A stretch of 64,000 bases of DNA. It comes from Sporomusa acidovorans. GTDB taxonomy: Bacteria; Bacillota; Negativicutes; Sporomusales; Sporomusaceae. Under the pieces are notes generated by a model that saw only the letters and a list, made by a program, of their open reading frames with translations, was not told the origin of the DNA and made no database searches. The DNA is taken from contig NZ_FNAM01000025.1 of NCBI RefSeq assembly GCF_900101845.1, positions 1-64,000 on the forward strand. The letters are read 5' to 3'. The translations under genes were made by a program, and so were the position numbers. Below, piece after piece: positions 7,988 to 16,850 of this stretch. Position 1 is the first letter of the stretch; every line of letters starts with the position of its first letter.

Positions 7988-9553
7988 TTATGAAATGCCC
8001 TCCAAAAGCCGGCAAAGAAGTTGTTTTTTTAGTTTTGTTTGGTTTGCAAAATGCCCCTGATAAGCTTCTTGTTCTTGGCCAAGTTCATAACAGGTACTAT
8101 CATCCACATTTACCAGTATCCCCGGCAATCCTATCTGTTCAAAATCCCTGGCGTGTTTATTCCAAAAGGATTCACAGCAGGTGCCGATAAACAGCTTGCA
8201 GCCGCGTTTCTTCAAGTTTTTCAACGTCTCTTCCAGCATCTCGTAATTTTGAATCGTAATTGGTTCCAAACCATATTGATCCGCTAAGCTATAAGCCTCG
8301 CTTACATCACACCGTCCACACCGTCCGCAGCCCTCGGTATAACGATAGGGGCAATCTACGGCTTTGGCGCAATAAGGAATAAGCAGCGGCTTGTGTTTTC
8401 CCCCGGAAATATGGTTAAATACATTGCCAACCATGGTAAGATCAAGAATATCCTCCGGCTTAGCCCCCCACTGTAAAAATGCAAGCTTATCAACCGCTTT
8501 GCCTATCGTCCTCGTGAAAATTTCTGGCGAAACCAGTAAGACATGTGCTTGTTGGTTAGTAAAACAAGTGCTGATTGTTTGGCTGATACAGGCAACATCA
8601 GGGGGAAGACCAATTAATCCGGCTTCGATTTTTTCAATTATATTGGCGGGGTAAGCAGCAAAGTCACCCGTAATGGATACGCCTGTAATACAGCGTTGCT
8701 TCCTATCCAGGAAGACAGAAACGGTAATGAAAGTTCGTTTTGTATACGTATTTCGCAGTTGATAACTGTTGGACGGCAAAGCTGTTGCCCTATTAAACAC
8801 CCATTGCGGGGCTGCGACCTCCTGACAGGCGGTGTCCAAGTAGTCTTTACTTATTGGTAAATGATTGCTTACGGTAGAAATATCAAAAACTTGACAAAAC
8901 CCCAGGATCATTGCCGACTTCACCGTATTTAATGAGGGGACTTCACCAAGAGCATCAGCTAGACTGGTAAATTTCTTTCTATATTTATTAATGTCTTTGT
9001 TTTGTAATTTTTCTCTGGGAATACGCAAGGCACGCAGTAATGTGCTAACGTCAATATCCTTACTATAGATATAACCCTGATATAAAAAAGCCTGGCCGGT
9101 ACGCGTACCACAAAACCAGCCAATTTCACAGCCAGCCAGTTCGATTGTCGAGGGATATTGGTAACGCACATTCAGCCCCAGCATTTTCAAGCCACTGACT
9201 AGAGCGGCGCCAATTTTCCTCTGCAACGCTTCAATCTGCCGCGGAGTGACAACATCTTGCTGATACAGCACAACCTCCCAGCCCAAGGTTGCCTCTCTGT
9301 CCCAATAGATGGTTTTGCCACCGGTTAATCTGCGGCTGACCGTGATACCGTTATCTTTACAAAAGCTTAAACGCACTTCCTGCTCAGCTTTTTGATAATA
9401 ACCCAGGATAATACAATCAGCGTCATACTGAAAGAAGCGGATGGTATCAGCAACCACTTGCCGGCTACAGGCAGCTAATAATGTTTTATCTGTCGCAATG
9501 CCTTGAAAACATGTTTCATATCCTGAATCGATTACCTGCCAAACTTGCTTCAT
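7988..9553 (-). CDS. Degenerate lipoate ligase-like domain fused to DUF116
   Basis: A 521-residue two-part protein. Residues 1 to about 330 have the lipoate-protein ligase fold signature. However, the RRxxGGG motif reads RRLTGGK (74-80), and the catalytic-lysine motif, G(K/R)KI(S/A)G in the two paralogues here, reads GCEIGWFCG (141-149). So the ATP-dependent ligase reaction looks lost. The C-terminal part is DUF116, with cysteines in YCAKAVDCPYRYTEGCGRC and a TCYELG-type segment, probably an iron-sulfur or metal site. The start at 9553 is chosen because GGAGG lies 9 bases upstream; a longer frame to 9694 would overlap the previous gene by 110 bases. It is the last gene of the string. A scaffold, sulfur-handling or lipoyl-binding role in LipS-type assembly is inference. 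Confidence 0.8.
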   Translation of the reverse strand: MKQVWQVIDSGYETCFQGIATDKTLLAACSRQVVADTIRFFQYDADCIILGYYQKAEQEVRLSFCKDNGITVSRRLTGGKTIYWDREATLGWEVVLYQQDVVTPRQIEALQRKIGAALVSGLKMLGLNVRYQYPSTIELAGCEIGWFCGTRTGQAFLYQGYIYSKDIDVSTLLRALRIPREKLQNKDINKYRKKFTSLADALGEVPSLNTVKSAMILGFCQVFDISTVSNHLPISKDYLDTACQEVAAPQWVFNRATALPSNSYQLRNTYTKRTFITVSVFLDRKQRCITGVSITGDFAAYPANIIEKIEAGLIGLPPDVACISQTISTCFTNQQAHVLLVSPEIFTRTIGKAVDKLAFLQWGAKPEDILDLTMVGNVFNHISGGKHKPLLIPYCAKAVDCPYRYTEGCGRCGRCDVSEAYSLADQYGLEPITIQNYEMLEETLKNLKKRGCKLFIGTCCESFWNKHARDFEQIGLPGILVNVDDSTCYELGQEQEAYQGHFANQTKLKKQLLCRLLEGIS

Positions 9554-9584
9554 ATTGCCAATCCTCCAAAACGGCATCATTTTT

Positions 9585-10466
9585 TCAAAAAATACCGCAA
9601 CACATCTCCTGATAAGCAATTTTATAGCCGCACGAACTCGCATAATCCACCGTTTCCCTGGCTGGATAAGCGATAGCGTTGAAGCCGGCGTCAATGGCTA
9701 ATAATTCAACAGAACGCGAGTAGTGTCCCGGCGGACGGGCACACCCTAAAGCAATGGGGATGTCAGGCAAAAGCTTTCTTGCCTGCCGGAAGATTTCTCT
9801 CACTGCATAGAGCGGCGGAAAAGTTACATTACTCATCGGCGTATTTTTAAGAGGATTTAGTAGGACAAGAATCAAACTGTCGGCACCTTCAGCGGCTACC
9901 ATGTCAAGCGCTTTAAATTCCCCGCGAATTTCGCCATAGTGAAGGCCGATTACAATATGCGGCGATGTTTTCAAGCCGGCGTGACGGGCGGTCCGTAAAC
10001 TTATTTGATAATCGGCAGACGTATAGGGTAGATGATATACGTTACGAATGGTATCGTCATCACCAATTAAATCAAGAGCTACCCTGGTAATGTTGGCTCC
10101 GGCCAGCAAATGTGCCGTATCATCGCTCAACACGCCCGGATGAACCACGACCGCCAAGCCAAGCGCCGCAACCTGTTCGATCGCTTTCGCGAACGGACGC
10201 AATGGTACAGAACCGTCCGCGCAGGCACCGCCGCTAATGAGTACACCCTGACAACCTTGCTTGCGTAAATTCTTAGCCAACTCCACTAATTTTTCCGGCT
10301 CTGTTACGGATATCATACTATTTAGCAGTTTTCCCTGACAGTGTTCACACCGGCATTCACACGCAGCACCGGTTAAACTGATATTTACAAACGAATTGGC
10401 ATGATTTTGATACAGGCCGTTGTCATAGTATCTTGTGCCAGGCACATAAAACACAATATTACGCAT
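9585..10466 (-). CDS. Radical SAM protein, LipS-type lipoyl synthase component
   Basis: A 293-residue radical SAM protein. The cluster motif is ACECRCEHC (C36, C40 and C43, with an extra C38). A GVLISGG strand follows, and there is a cysteine pair near the C-terminus (MCCGIF). Two small radical SAM proteins, LipS1 and LipS2, jointly insert the two sulfurs of lipoate in archaea and some bacteria that use an sLpl-type ligase. This gene and the next upstream fit that pair, because they sit between LipT-like and ligase-like genes. Which is LipS1 and which LipS2 I do not assign. The ATG overlaps the upstream gene's stop in ATGCGTAA, so translation is coupled. Confidence 0.75.
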   Translation of the reverse strand: MRNIVFYVPGTRYYDNGLYQNHANSFVNISLTGAACECRCEHCQGKLLNSMISVTEPEKLVELAKNLRKQGCQGVLISGGACADGSVPLRPFAKAIEQVAALGLAVVVHPGVLSDDTAHLLAGANITRVALDLIGDDDTIRNVYHLPYTSADYQISLRTARHAGLKTSPHIVIGLHYGEIRGEFKALDMVAAEGADSLILVLLNPLKNTPMSNVTFPPLYAVREIFRQARKLLPDIPIALGCARPPGHYSRSVELLAIDAGFNAIAYPARETVDYASSCGYKIAYQEMCCGIF

Positions 10467-11529
10467 GCCAAATCTGTCCTTTGATAATTTCTAAATCGCT
10501 TTCTTCCGGGCTAAAGGGATAATTTTTCAATACCGTCCCCGGCCTTTCGTTGCCATACGGCCGGTTGCAAGCAACACAACCTTCGTGGTTAGGGCAACCG
10601 GAAGTCATAAACGGCTGACCTGCCGCCAGCTTATCGCCCAATAACTCCTCTAATGGTCTGCCGTAACTGATAATTTGTCCTTGGGAATTAAACGTAACAT
10701 CACGTAGCGTAATTTGTTTATGATTGAAAAAAAACGCTGCTAACTGGATACGCCGATATTGCCCGTAGGAAGGCGGCTGATGATTACTTAACTTACTGCC
10801 TGGCTCCGGACAGAAGGAAAATAGATGAGCCTGCGCTCCATATTGACCAGCCCTGGCGATGGTATGCACCATGTCCTGTTCGCTTTCCCCCAAGCCCACG
10901 ATTAAGTGTACACTGACTTTATCCCGGCCAAAAACCGTAACAGCCTGTTCAATTGACTGCCAGTACTTCTCCCAGCGGTGCGGCCCACCGGCTGCGCTGC
11001 CCCGCATGTTGGAAAATAGCTCCGGCGTCGCTGCGTCAACCGCAATCCCCACCATGTCTGCCCCGGCTGATTGTAACTGTTTAAAAAAGGAAGTGGCATC
11101 CTGCAGTACGGTTGGCGAAGCTAGAACACTAATCGGTAATTGTGTCGTCCGCAGCTGCTCAACCATAGAAATGCTATCTTGCGCCGCCTGAGGATGCGTA
11201 ATCATCGATATACAAATCCTGCCAAGCTTTTGAATTTTAACCGCCGCATGCTGCGGTGGCCGCATTAAGCGTTCCATGATCGTTGATAACTCATATGTCG
11301 GCCACTTTACTCTGATAAAGGTGCTCTTATCAGGTTCGATTTTTCGTTCTCTGGCAAGGCCGCAATAACCGCAGTTCGCACGGCAGCCATCTTGATAGGT
11401 CATAAGTAAATTTAAGCTTCCCGGATAAGCGTTACGATAAAAACTGCCTGGCTCCAACCCCAGGGCCATTGCGCCAGCCAGGCTGGTCTGCACAAAATCC
11501 GGACTTTCCTGTCTGCAAACAGTATCCAT
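10459..11529 (-). CDS. Radical SAM protein, LipS-type lipoyl synthase component (BioB-like)
   Basis: A 356-residue radical SAM protein. The primary cluster motif is CRANCGYC (C49, C53, C56). The C-terminus has a second cysteine set, SGCPNHEGCVACNRPYGNE, which could hold an auxiliary cluster used as sulfur donor, as in lipoyl and biotin synthases. Its partner gene overlaps its 3' end by 8 bases. The start at 11529 is chosen because GAGGGG lies 5 bases upstream; the frame extends to an ATG at 11547 lacking any RBS. Automatic annotation would probably say 'radical SAM' or 'biotin synthase-like'; the gene context argues for lipoate assembly. Confidence 0.77.
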   Translation of the reverse strand: MDTVCRQESPDFVQTSLAGAMALGLEPGSFYRNAYPGSLNLLMTYQDGCRANCGYCGLARERKIEPDKSTFIRVKWPTYELSTIMERLMRPPQHAAVKIQKLGRICISMITHPQAAQDSISMVEQLRTTQLPISVLASPTVLQDATSFFKQLQSAGADMVGIAVDAATPELFSNMRGSAAGGPHRWEKYWQSIEQAVTVFGRDKVSVHLIVGLGESEQDMVHTIARAGQYGAQAHLFSFCPEPGSKLSNHQPPSYGQYRRIQLAAFFFNHKQITLRDVTFNSQGQIISYGRPLEELLGDKLAAGQPFMTSGCPNHEGCVACNRPYGNERPGTVLKNYPFSPEESDLEIIKGQIWHA

Positions 11530-11561
11530 GACAGCCCCTCCCCCCATAAAATTGCCTGTTG

Positions 11562-12650
11562 CTATTGCGTATAATACTCCGGAAATGCAATCCAGCTGCG
11601 CCGGATCAGCGCCAAAAATTTTTCCGGATCATTGGTCCATTCCCGGTTGCGACTGTTTAACCGTTCGCGGGCAATGGCAAACTGCCTGCTATACTCCTCA
11701 TGTAATATACGCGGGTAATTTTCACTTACGAGATGTTCGTCCTTACTCTTTACCTGTCTGATAACCGCCATTGCCGCCAGGTGTCCGCTCCTCACAGCAT
11801 TCATAATCCCCGCGCCTGTTACCGGATGCGTACAACCGGCTGCGTCACCGGCCAAAAGCATATTTTTTTGGGCCAAACAGCCCGCTAACCCGCCGGTAGG
11901 GATAAAACCACCGGTTTTGGCCACAATCCTGTCCGATTGTACAACTTGCCGCTGCATAAGGCTGCGGCAAAATTCATGTAATAAGCAGTGTAACTGATTT
12001 TTAACCGAAGCGTGAATGGCTATCCCGGCATTAACAGTATTTCCTTTAGGAAAAGCCCAGGCATAGCCGCCGTAATAGTCCGGCTCAAAATAGATCTCAA
12101 CATGCGTCATCGGCTTATGAAGCAACAGCTCATATTGAAGGGCAACACAATTTTCCTGCCGCCCGTTTCCCAGTCGGCCACTGACTAAGGAATGCGGGCC
12201 GTCGCAGCCCAAAATAAATGTTGCGTAAATTTTTCCCCTTTCGGTTCCCTTTGTTATTGTCACGGCATGATCTCCGACGGCAACAGCACGGGTCGCGCTC
12301 ATAACGGTAACCCCCGCGTTTTTTGCCTCATCGGCCTGATACTTATCCCACAAATTGCGGTTAAGCGTATACCCGGGTGCAGCTAACGTATGGACCGGCT
12401 TACCGTTAATAAAGGTTTTAATGCCCTCAACCCGCTGGGCAATATCGCCCGCCCGGAGCGGCGCATACCGGGAAATCGGACGCGGCACAAATTCGGCACA
12501 TTGAATCTTGTTACCAATTTCCAAACGTTGATCCAGCAGAGCCACCTTAAGCCCTGCCTGACCAAGCCGTTTCGCCGCCGTACTGCCGGCCGGCCCGGCC
12601 CCGATGACAACAGCATCATAGTACTCATCTGGCGGCTTCACGGCAATCAC
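11562..12650 (-). CDS. LipT-like FAD oxidoreductase (geranylgeranyl reductase family)
   Basis: A 362-residue flavoprotein with an N-terminal dinucleotide fold VVIGAGPAGSTAAKRL and a later GDAAGCTHPVTGAG FAD motif, as in geranylgeranyl reductase-family proteins. In sLpl/LipS1/LipS2 loci a flavoprotein of this family, LipT, is a conserved partner, thought to supply electrons or handle intermediates. The start is GTG at 12650 or GTG at 12641, overlapping the ligase-like gene's end, so coupling is likely. Lipid reduction is less likely, because no isoprenoid genes are nearby. Confidence 0.72.
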   Translation of the reverse strand: MIAVKPPDEYYDAVVIGAGPAGSTAAKRLGQAGLKVALLDQRLEIGNKIQCAEFVPRPISRYAPLRAGDIAQRVEGIKTFINGKPVHTLAAPGYTLNRNLWDKYQADEAKNAGVTVMSATRAVAVGDHAVTITKGTERGKIYATFILGCDGPHSLVSGRLGNGRQENCVALQYELLLHKPMTHVEIYFEPDYYGGYAWAFPKGNTVNAGIAIHASVKNQLHCLLHEFCRSLMQRQVVQSDRIVAKTGGFIPTGGLAGCLAQKNMLLAGDAAGCTHPVTGAGIMNAVRSGHLAAMAVIRQVKSKDEHLVSENYPRILHEEYSRQFAIARERLNSRNREWTNDPEKFLALIRRSWIAFPEYYTQ

Positions 12651-13755
12651 TCATTTCCATTCGCTTCATTGCTTGGGCCTTATCGACGGCAAGCAATACG
12701 GCCGTGACAAAATGTTCAGGGAAAACACCCGGAATTTCGACCTGATTGGTTTGAAAAAAACGGGTAATAGCAGCCGCGATTCGTTGTTTGTCGATAGGTA
12801 GGTTTTTTAGCGTTGTTTCCAGGTCATTAATCGTTCTCGCTGGATAAGCAAAAAAATCGCCGCTGATTATCACATACTTGATTACCTGTACGGCTTCATC
12901 CAGGCGCATTTGCACCCGGATAAGCCCCCCCGGTGTCTTGTAGTTGGTTGTAGAATCTAGTGTATTAATCACGTGACCAACTTGGCCGAAAACCCAGGCA
13001 TCGCTGCGGAAATAGGGCAAGGTTTCCGCAAACATTCGTTCTTCCGGCAACGTTAATTCCCCGGGAAAAAAATCATACCCTAACGTTGCTTGCAGGTTTT
13101 TTAAAATTGCCTGCTTTATTACTTGCTGTTCGGGCACATACCCGAGCTGGTCTTGCAATGATGTCACCCGTTCCCGCATGGATTTGACGGCTTTATCATC
13201 CAGCTTTTCCAAAGGAAACCGTAAGACCCGGAGCATTTCATCAATATCGAAATCCACCAGTAAACTACATTGAAAGACAAAGGAATCCGCCAGTTCAGTG
13301 CCGCCGGTTCCCGCGATTTTACGCCCGTTTATTTCAATATCATTGACCGGACGGTAAGCGGCTTTTACTCCCATCGTTGTTAAACTTCGGGCCATGGCCT
13401 CGCATAATAAGCGGTACATGTTTTCCACTTTACGGGGGATACCCGGTGTCTTTTTACTGGCATACATTTCCCAGCCTAATTCTAAGCGTCCCCAGTAGAG
13501 GCTGCCGCCGCCGGTAATTCGCCGGTTGATATGAATACCGTGCTGGCGGCAATAGGGGACGTTCACTTCCAAAAATACATTTTGATGAATACCGACCAGC
13601 GCACAGGGTTTAAACTGCAGAAACCGTAAGGTATTAGGAATAAGTTCCCGGCTATGAGCTTCCATGATGACTTGGTCTAAGGCCATATGCTCGGCGGCGG
13701 TGCGCGGCGCTGAATCCAACACCCGGAAGACGGTATAGTTATCCTGATTACGCAT
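12625..13755 (-). CDS. Lipoate-protein ligase-like protein (sLplA type), copy 2
   Basis: A 376-residue protein of the lipoate/octanoate ligase family. RRITGGGSLYW carries the intact glycine-rich motif, and NGRKIAGTGG the expected catalytic lysine, so it should be an active ligase attaching lipoate or octanoate to a carrier lysine. The natural target is one of the two adjacent GcvH-like proteins. The ATG at 13755 lies inside the stop region of the GcvH-like gene (ATGCGTAA, 8-base overlap), which fixes the start better than the longer frame to 13797. Confidence 0.82.
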   Translation of the reverse strand: MRNQDNYTVFRVLDSAPRTAAEHMALDQVIMEAHSRELIPNTLRFLQFKPCALVGIHQNVFLEVNVPYCRQHGIHINRRITGGGSLYWGRLELGWEMYASKKTPGIPRKVENMYRLLCEAMARSLTTMGVKAAYRPVNDIEINGRKIAGTGGTELADSFVFQCSLLVDFDIDEMLRVLRFPLEKLDDKAVKSMRERVTSLQDQLGYVPEQQVIKQAILKNLQATLGYDFFPGELTLPEERMFAETLPYFRSDAWVFGQVGHVINTLDSTTNYKTPGGLIRVQMRLDEAVQVIKYVIISGDFFAYPARTINDLETTLKNLPIDKQRIAAAITRFFQTNQVEIPGVFPEHFVTAVLLAVDKAQAMKRMEMSDCREAAR

Positions 13756-14158
13756 CGGCTTTCTCATCTTCTGTAAGCCACGCGCATAACTCCGCAACCG
13801 TCATAAGGCCAGCGAATTCTCCAGGGTTGGTTATTTCAATTTCCGCAAACCAGCTATTATAGGGAAACTGGTTAATAAGTGCCGGCGTGGCAACAACATT
13901 CTCATTCACTTTGGTTACTCTACCGCTTACAGGTGAATACACACGTCCTACCCATTTGCCGGCTTCCAGCGATCCACAGGCATTGCCTCCTTCAACCTGT
14001 GTTCCGGCAGCCGGCAATGCCAGATAGAGAATATCGCCCGTGATCTCCAGCCCATAAGGAGTCAACCCAAAGTAAACTTTATTTTCGTCTTTCTTGACCC
14101 ATTGATAGTGCGTATCATAGAATAGGTTTTCAGGAAAATTCCGTTTATTAACTTCCAC
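13748..14158 (-). CDS. GcvH-like lipoyl carrier protein, copy 2
   Basis: A 136-residue protein with the glycine cleavage H-protein fold: YDTHYQWVKKDENKVYFGLT, ITGDILYLALP, and the lipoyl site EAGKWVGRVYSPVSG with K68 as the expected lipoylated lysine. No glycine cleavage P or T protein is in the window. The site (GKWVG) differs from the usual VKA of GcvH and is shared with the second copy at 16851-17270. It more resembles the lipoate-binding proteins (LbpA) tied to heterodisulfide reductase-like systems. GTG start with a GGGGGAG site. Translationally coupled to the ligase downstream. Confidence 0.85.
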   Translation of the reverse strand: MEVNKRNFPENLFYDTHYQWVKKDENKVYFGLTPYGLEITGDILYLALPAAGTQVEGGNACGSLEAGKWVGRVYSPVSGRVTKVNENVVATPALINQFPYNSWFAEIEITNPGEFAGLMTVAELCAWLTEDEKADA

Positions 14159-14184
14159 CTTATCTCCCCCCTTTGTGTTCCGGC

Positions 14185-15354
14185 TTACTCCTCCACGGCC
14201 ATTAACAGCAATTCGGCTATGTCCATAACCGTTAGCGGCAGTTTTTCCGTCCGGGCTGCTTTCTCCAGCATCTGCTCACATTGCTGACAAGCAGATACGA
14301 CAATCGCAGCACCGGTTGCCGCAGCCTCCCTGATACGTTTACAGGCAATAGCGTCCGCTAAACCGGGATCAGCCCCCTGCAGATTTCCCCCGCCGCCACA
14401 GCAGGTTGATTCCTCCCCATGGGTTGCCATTTCCACAAATGTTATTCCCGGGATGCTGTTGATGATCGTGCGCGGTATTTGAACAACACCGCTGTTGCGC
14501 CCTAAATCACAGGGATCATGATAGGTAACCGTCTCCTTCAACTCTTGGGGAACTAATTTGCCTTGCGCAATCAATTCTGCCAGTAATTCTGTTGCATGGA
14601 CCAGCCGGAAACCAAGATCTTCACCCAAAATTTCCGGATAAATATGACTCCAGACATGATAGCAGGAGGCACAACCGGTCACCAGTGTTTTTACTCCCAT
14701 TTCCCGTATCTTAGCAACATTGTGTCTGGCAAACTCCGTTATTGCCGCTGCCTGTCCGGCCGCCAGCAAAGGAAAACCGCAGCACCATTCTTCCGAGCCC
14801 AAGGTAGTAAAATTAACCTGTGCCTTCTGCAATAGCTGCACCATGGCAACAGGAATCTGGGCAGCCCGCGGGAAAAATGAGGATACGCAGCCGACAAAAT
14901 ACGCGACTTCCGCCCCCGGCTCTTGATCCAGACTGTCAGGTATCTCATCCAGATCCTCCGCCCAATCCAGCCGGGTTACATTATCAAAGCTGGAAATGTT
15001 TTTTCTGCTTTTTAAATTATCAGTCATGGCCTGATATGCTGCCGGCGCTTTGCCTTCAGCGACAAGCCGGCTCCGCAAATCCTTCCATAGTGACTGAAGG
15101 TCTATCCTGGCAGCGCATGCCCGGGTGCAGGCGCCGCATAGCGTACACTGCGTAACCCTTTTGGCATATTCGGGGCTTATCCCGCCCTGGCTGTTTCGGG
15201 CAAACAATTCGCGAGCCAGCGAAATCTTGGCCCGGGGTGTTGCCGATTCCCACCCGATCTCCCGGTAAACCGGACAATCGTTCCGGCAATTGCCGCAGCG
15301 TCCACATATAAGGGATTCATCGATTAGATTCTGATAAAAACTGGGCAAGCTCAT
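14185..15354 (-). CDS. Iron-sulfur protein with two CCG (HdrB-like) domains, GlcF-like
   Basis: A 389-residue protein. Residues 17-27 and 70-80 carry two CxxCxxCxxxC ferredoxin motifs for [4Fe-4S] clusters. Two complete CCG motifs follow: C156, C191-C192, C228xxC231; and C282, C318-C319, C356xxC359. The spacing matches the CX31-39CCX35-36CXXC pattern that holds the non-cubane clusters of HdrB, which split or form disulfides. GlcF and lactate utilisation proteins share this build. The start at 15354 overlaps the oxidase stop as ATGA, with GGGAGGGAGG upstream; the longer frame to 15384 is rejected. It likely forms a complex with the FAD oxidase, moving electrons between FAD and a disulfide such as lipoyl (inference). 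Confidence 0.87.
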   Translation of the reverse strand: MSLPSFYQNLIDESLICGRCGNCRNDCPVYREIGWESATPRAKISLARELFARNSQGGISPEYAKRVTQCTLCGACTRACAARIDLQSLWKDLRSRLVAEGKAPAAYQAMTDNLKSRKNISSFDNVTRLDWAEDLDEIPDSLDQEPGAEVAYFVGCVSSFFPRAAQIPVAMVQLLQKAQVNFTTLGSEEWCCGFPLLAAGQAAAITEFARHNVAKIREMGVKTLVTGCASCYHVWSHIYPEILGEDLGFRLVHATELLAELIAQGKLVPQELKETVTYHDPCDLGRNSGVVQIPRTIINSIPGITFVEMATHGEESTCCGGGGNLQGADPGLADAIACKRIREAAATGAAIVVSACQQCEQMLEKAARTEKLPLTVMDIAELLLMAVEE

Positions 15355-16808
15355 GGCTGATTCCTCCCTCCCCTGTACACCCACCGGGTAGCGGCCAAAA
15401 CATCCATTCCTACCGCAAATAAGGGGGGTTTAAGTAATAAAGGTGCCTCATACCGTTTTCCGGGATTCATGATGTTATGCGGATCAAGCAGTTGCTTGCG
15501 CCGCTTTAATTCGGCAAGTTCCTGATTGGTTTGGCATCTGGACAAATAAGGCGTATTCCAAAGGCCGATGCCGTACGGTACGCCACCATGTCTGGCACCA
15601 ATGTCATGCAGTTTTTTTACCAGGGCTAATCCCTGCAGATAGCCAACCGTATCCCGTTCATCTGCATTAAACATCGTCATAATCATGGCATATTGGGGAG
15701 ATATAATATGCCCGTAACTGTTTATTTTCAGCTTTTGTTTATCACCAAAGGCAGCAACAGCAGCCAAATAATCGGCAAGTTTTAGGATCGGCAGGCAAAT
15801 TTCCGCCCCTAATAACGAAGGCCCTTCCCGTTTTAAAACCAAAGAATAAAACCGGTGCCGCCATTCCTGGTTTCCCTCCGTCTCTCCCAACTCTCCTCCC
15901 TTTGCTGCCTGTAAACAGCGCTTAAAGGCTAAACGGGCTGTCTGCGTTTCCTCTGCCGAGCCGTCGGCATCAAAAGCAACCGTGTAAGCTTCTCCTGACT
16001 GCGATCCTGCCAGCCCCAGGCGCTGCCTGCGCGAATTGCAGCCCGGATCGCTAAAGTGCAGGTTGAAAGGCTTGTTTTTTAACTCTACAGCCTCTTCGAT
16101 AAAAGTCTGCATTTGCCCGGCATTCTCAAATACAGCTACGTTATGCCACTCAGTTTCCGGCTTGGAACGCACCTTGAGCTCAACTTCCATCACAATACCC
16201 AATGTTCCCTCCGAAGCGGCAAACCAGGTTAGCGGCGGCTTGCTGGTTTTATCCAGTTTTTTATTACTGCCGTCAGGCAAAACCACCTGCGCTGCAACGA
16301 CCTGGTCCATTACCGGACCATATTGTAAACTGCCAATGCCATATCCCATCATGACCAGCCAGCCGCCAATGGTAGCAGCCTGCGCGCTGCTGGGATATGA
16401 GCAGGTAGCCAGGCCAAACGGTTCAAGCCGCCGTTCAAGCTCCCACCAGGTCATGCCTGCCCCCACCCGGACAACACGATTTTCCGCGTCTACGGCTGTC
16501 AAACCGTTTACGCCGTTGATGTCAAGGATGATGCCGTTTTGTGTACAAACGGCGTTGAAATAAACAGTAGATCCCCCAGCCCGGGTTGTTACGGCAACCT
16601 TTTGTTCCTTGGCCAGTTTAACAAGGCAGGCAACTTCTTCTGTGGTTTGGGGTCTGACGACGATGTCCGGCAGCGTATGGGCCAGTGGCTTGACTAAAAA
16701 ATCCGGAATAGGCGCCAAATCCCGTTCATAAAAGCTACGTTCAAAGTCATCCGTTGTGGCGCGATTACCAAAGATACTTTTTACCTGTTCCACTGTCTGC
16801 GCATCCAT
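15351..16808 (-). CDS. FAD-binding oxidase, GlcD-like
   Basis: A 485-residue protein of the PCMH-type FAD family that includes the glycolate and D-lactate dehydrogenase subunit GlcD. The FAD domain has PDIVVRPQTTEEVACLVKLA, TRAGGSTVYFNAV and ATIGGWLVMMGYGIGS. The usual second glycine-rich segment (GGxxxTNAGG) is altered. A C-terminal FAD-linked oxidase domain ends KRRKQLLDPHNIMNPGKRY. Oxidises a 2-hydroxy acid or related donor in known relatives. Here it is fused in context, by a 4-base stop/start overlap, to the CCG iron-sulfur gene and flanked by lipoyl carriers, so the physiological partner may be dihydrolipoyl protein. The real substrate cannot be read from sequence. Confidence 0.85.
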   Translation of the reverse strand: MDAQTVEQVKSIFGNRATTDDFERSFYERDLAPIPDFLVKPLAHTLPDIVVRPQTTEEVACLVKLAKEQKVAVTTRAGGSTVYFNAVCTQNGIILDINGVNGLTAVDAENRVVRVGAGMTWWELERRLEPFGLATCSYPSSAQAATIGGWLVMMGYGIGSLQYGPVMDQVVAAQVVLPDGSNKKLDKTSKPPLTWFAASEGTLGIVMEVELKVRSKPETEWHNVAVFENAGQMQTFIEEAVELKNKPFNLHFSDPGCNSRRQRLGLAGSQSGEAYTVAFDADGSAEETQTARLAFKRCLQAAKGGELGETEGNQEWRHRFYSLVLKREGPSLLGAEICLPILKLADYLAAVAAFGDKQKLKINSYGHIISPQYAMIMTMFNADERDTVGYLQGLALVKKLHDIGARHGGVPYGIGLWNTPYLSRCQTNQELAELKRRKQLLDPHNIMNPGKRYEAPLLLKPPLFAVGMDVLAATRWVYRGGRNQP

Positions 16809-16850
16809 ATATTTCCCCCTTTCCTCACAAAAGCCGGTTTGATCATGCCA

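Noticed and set aside
11562-12650. Geranylgeranyl reductase function for the flavoprotein
   Set aside because: No isoprenoid or archaeal lipid genes nearby; LipT in lipoate assembly fits the location.
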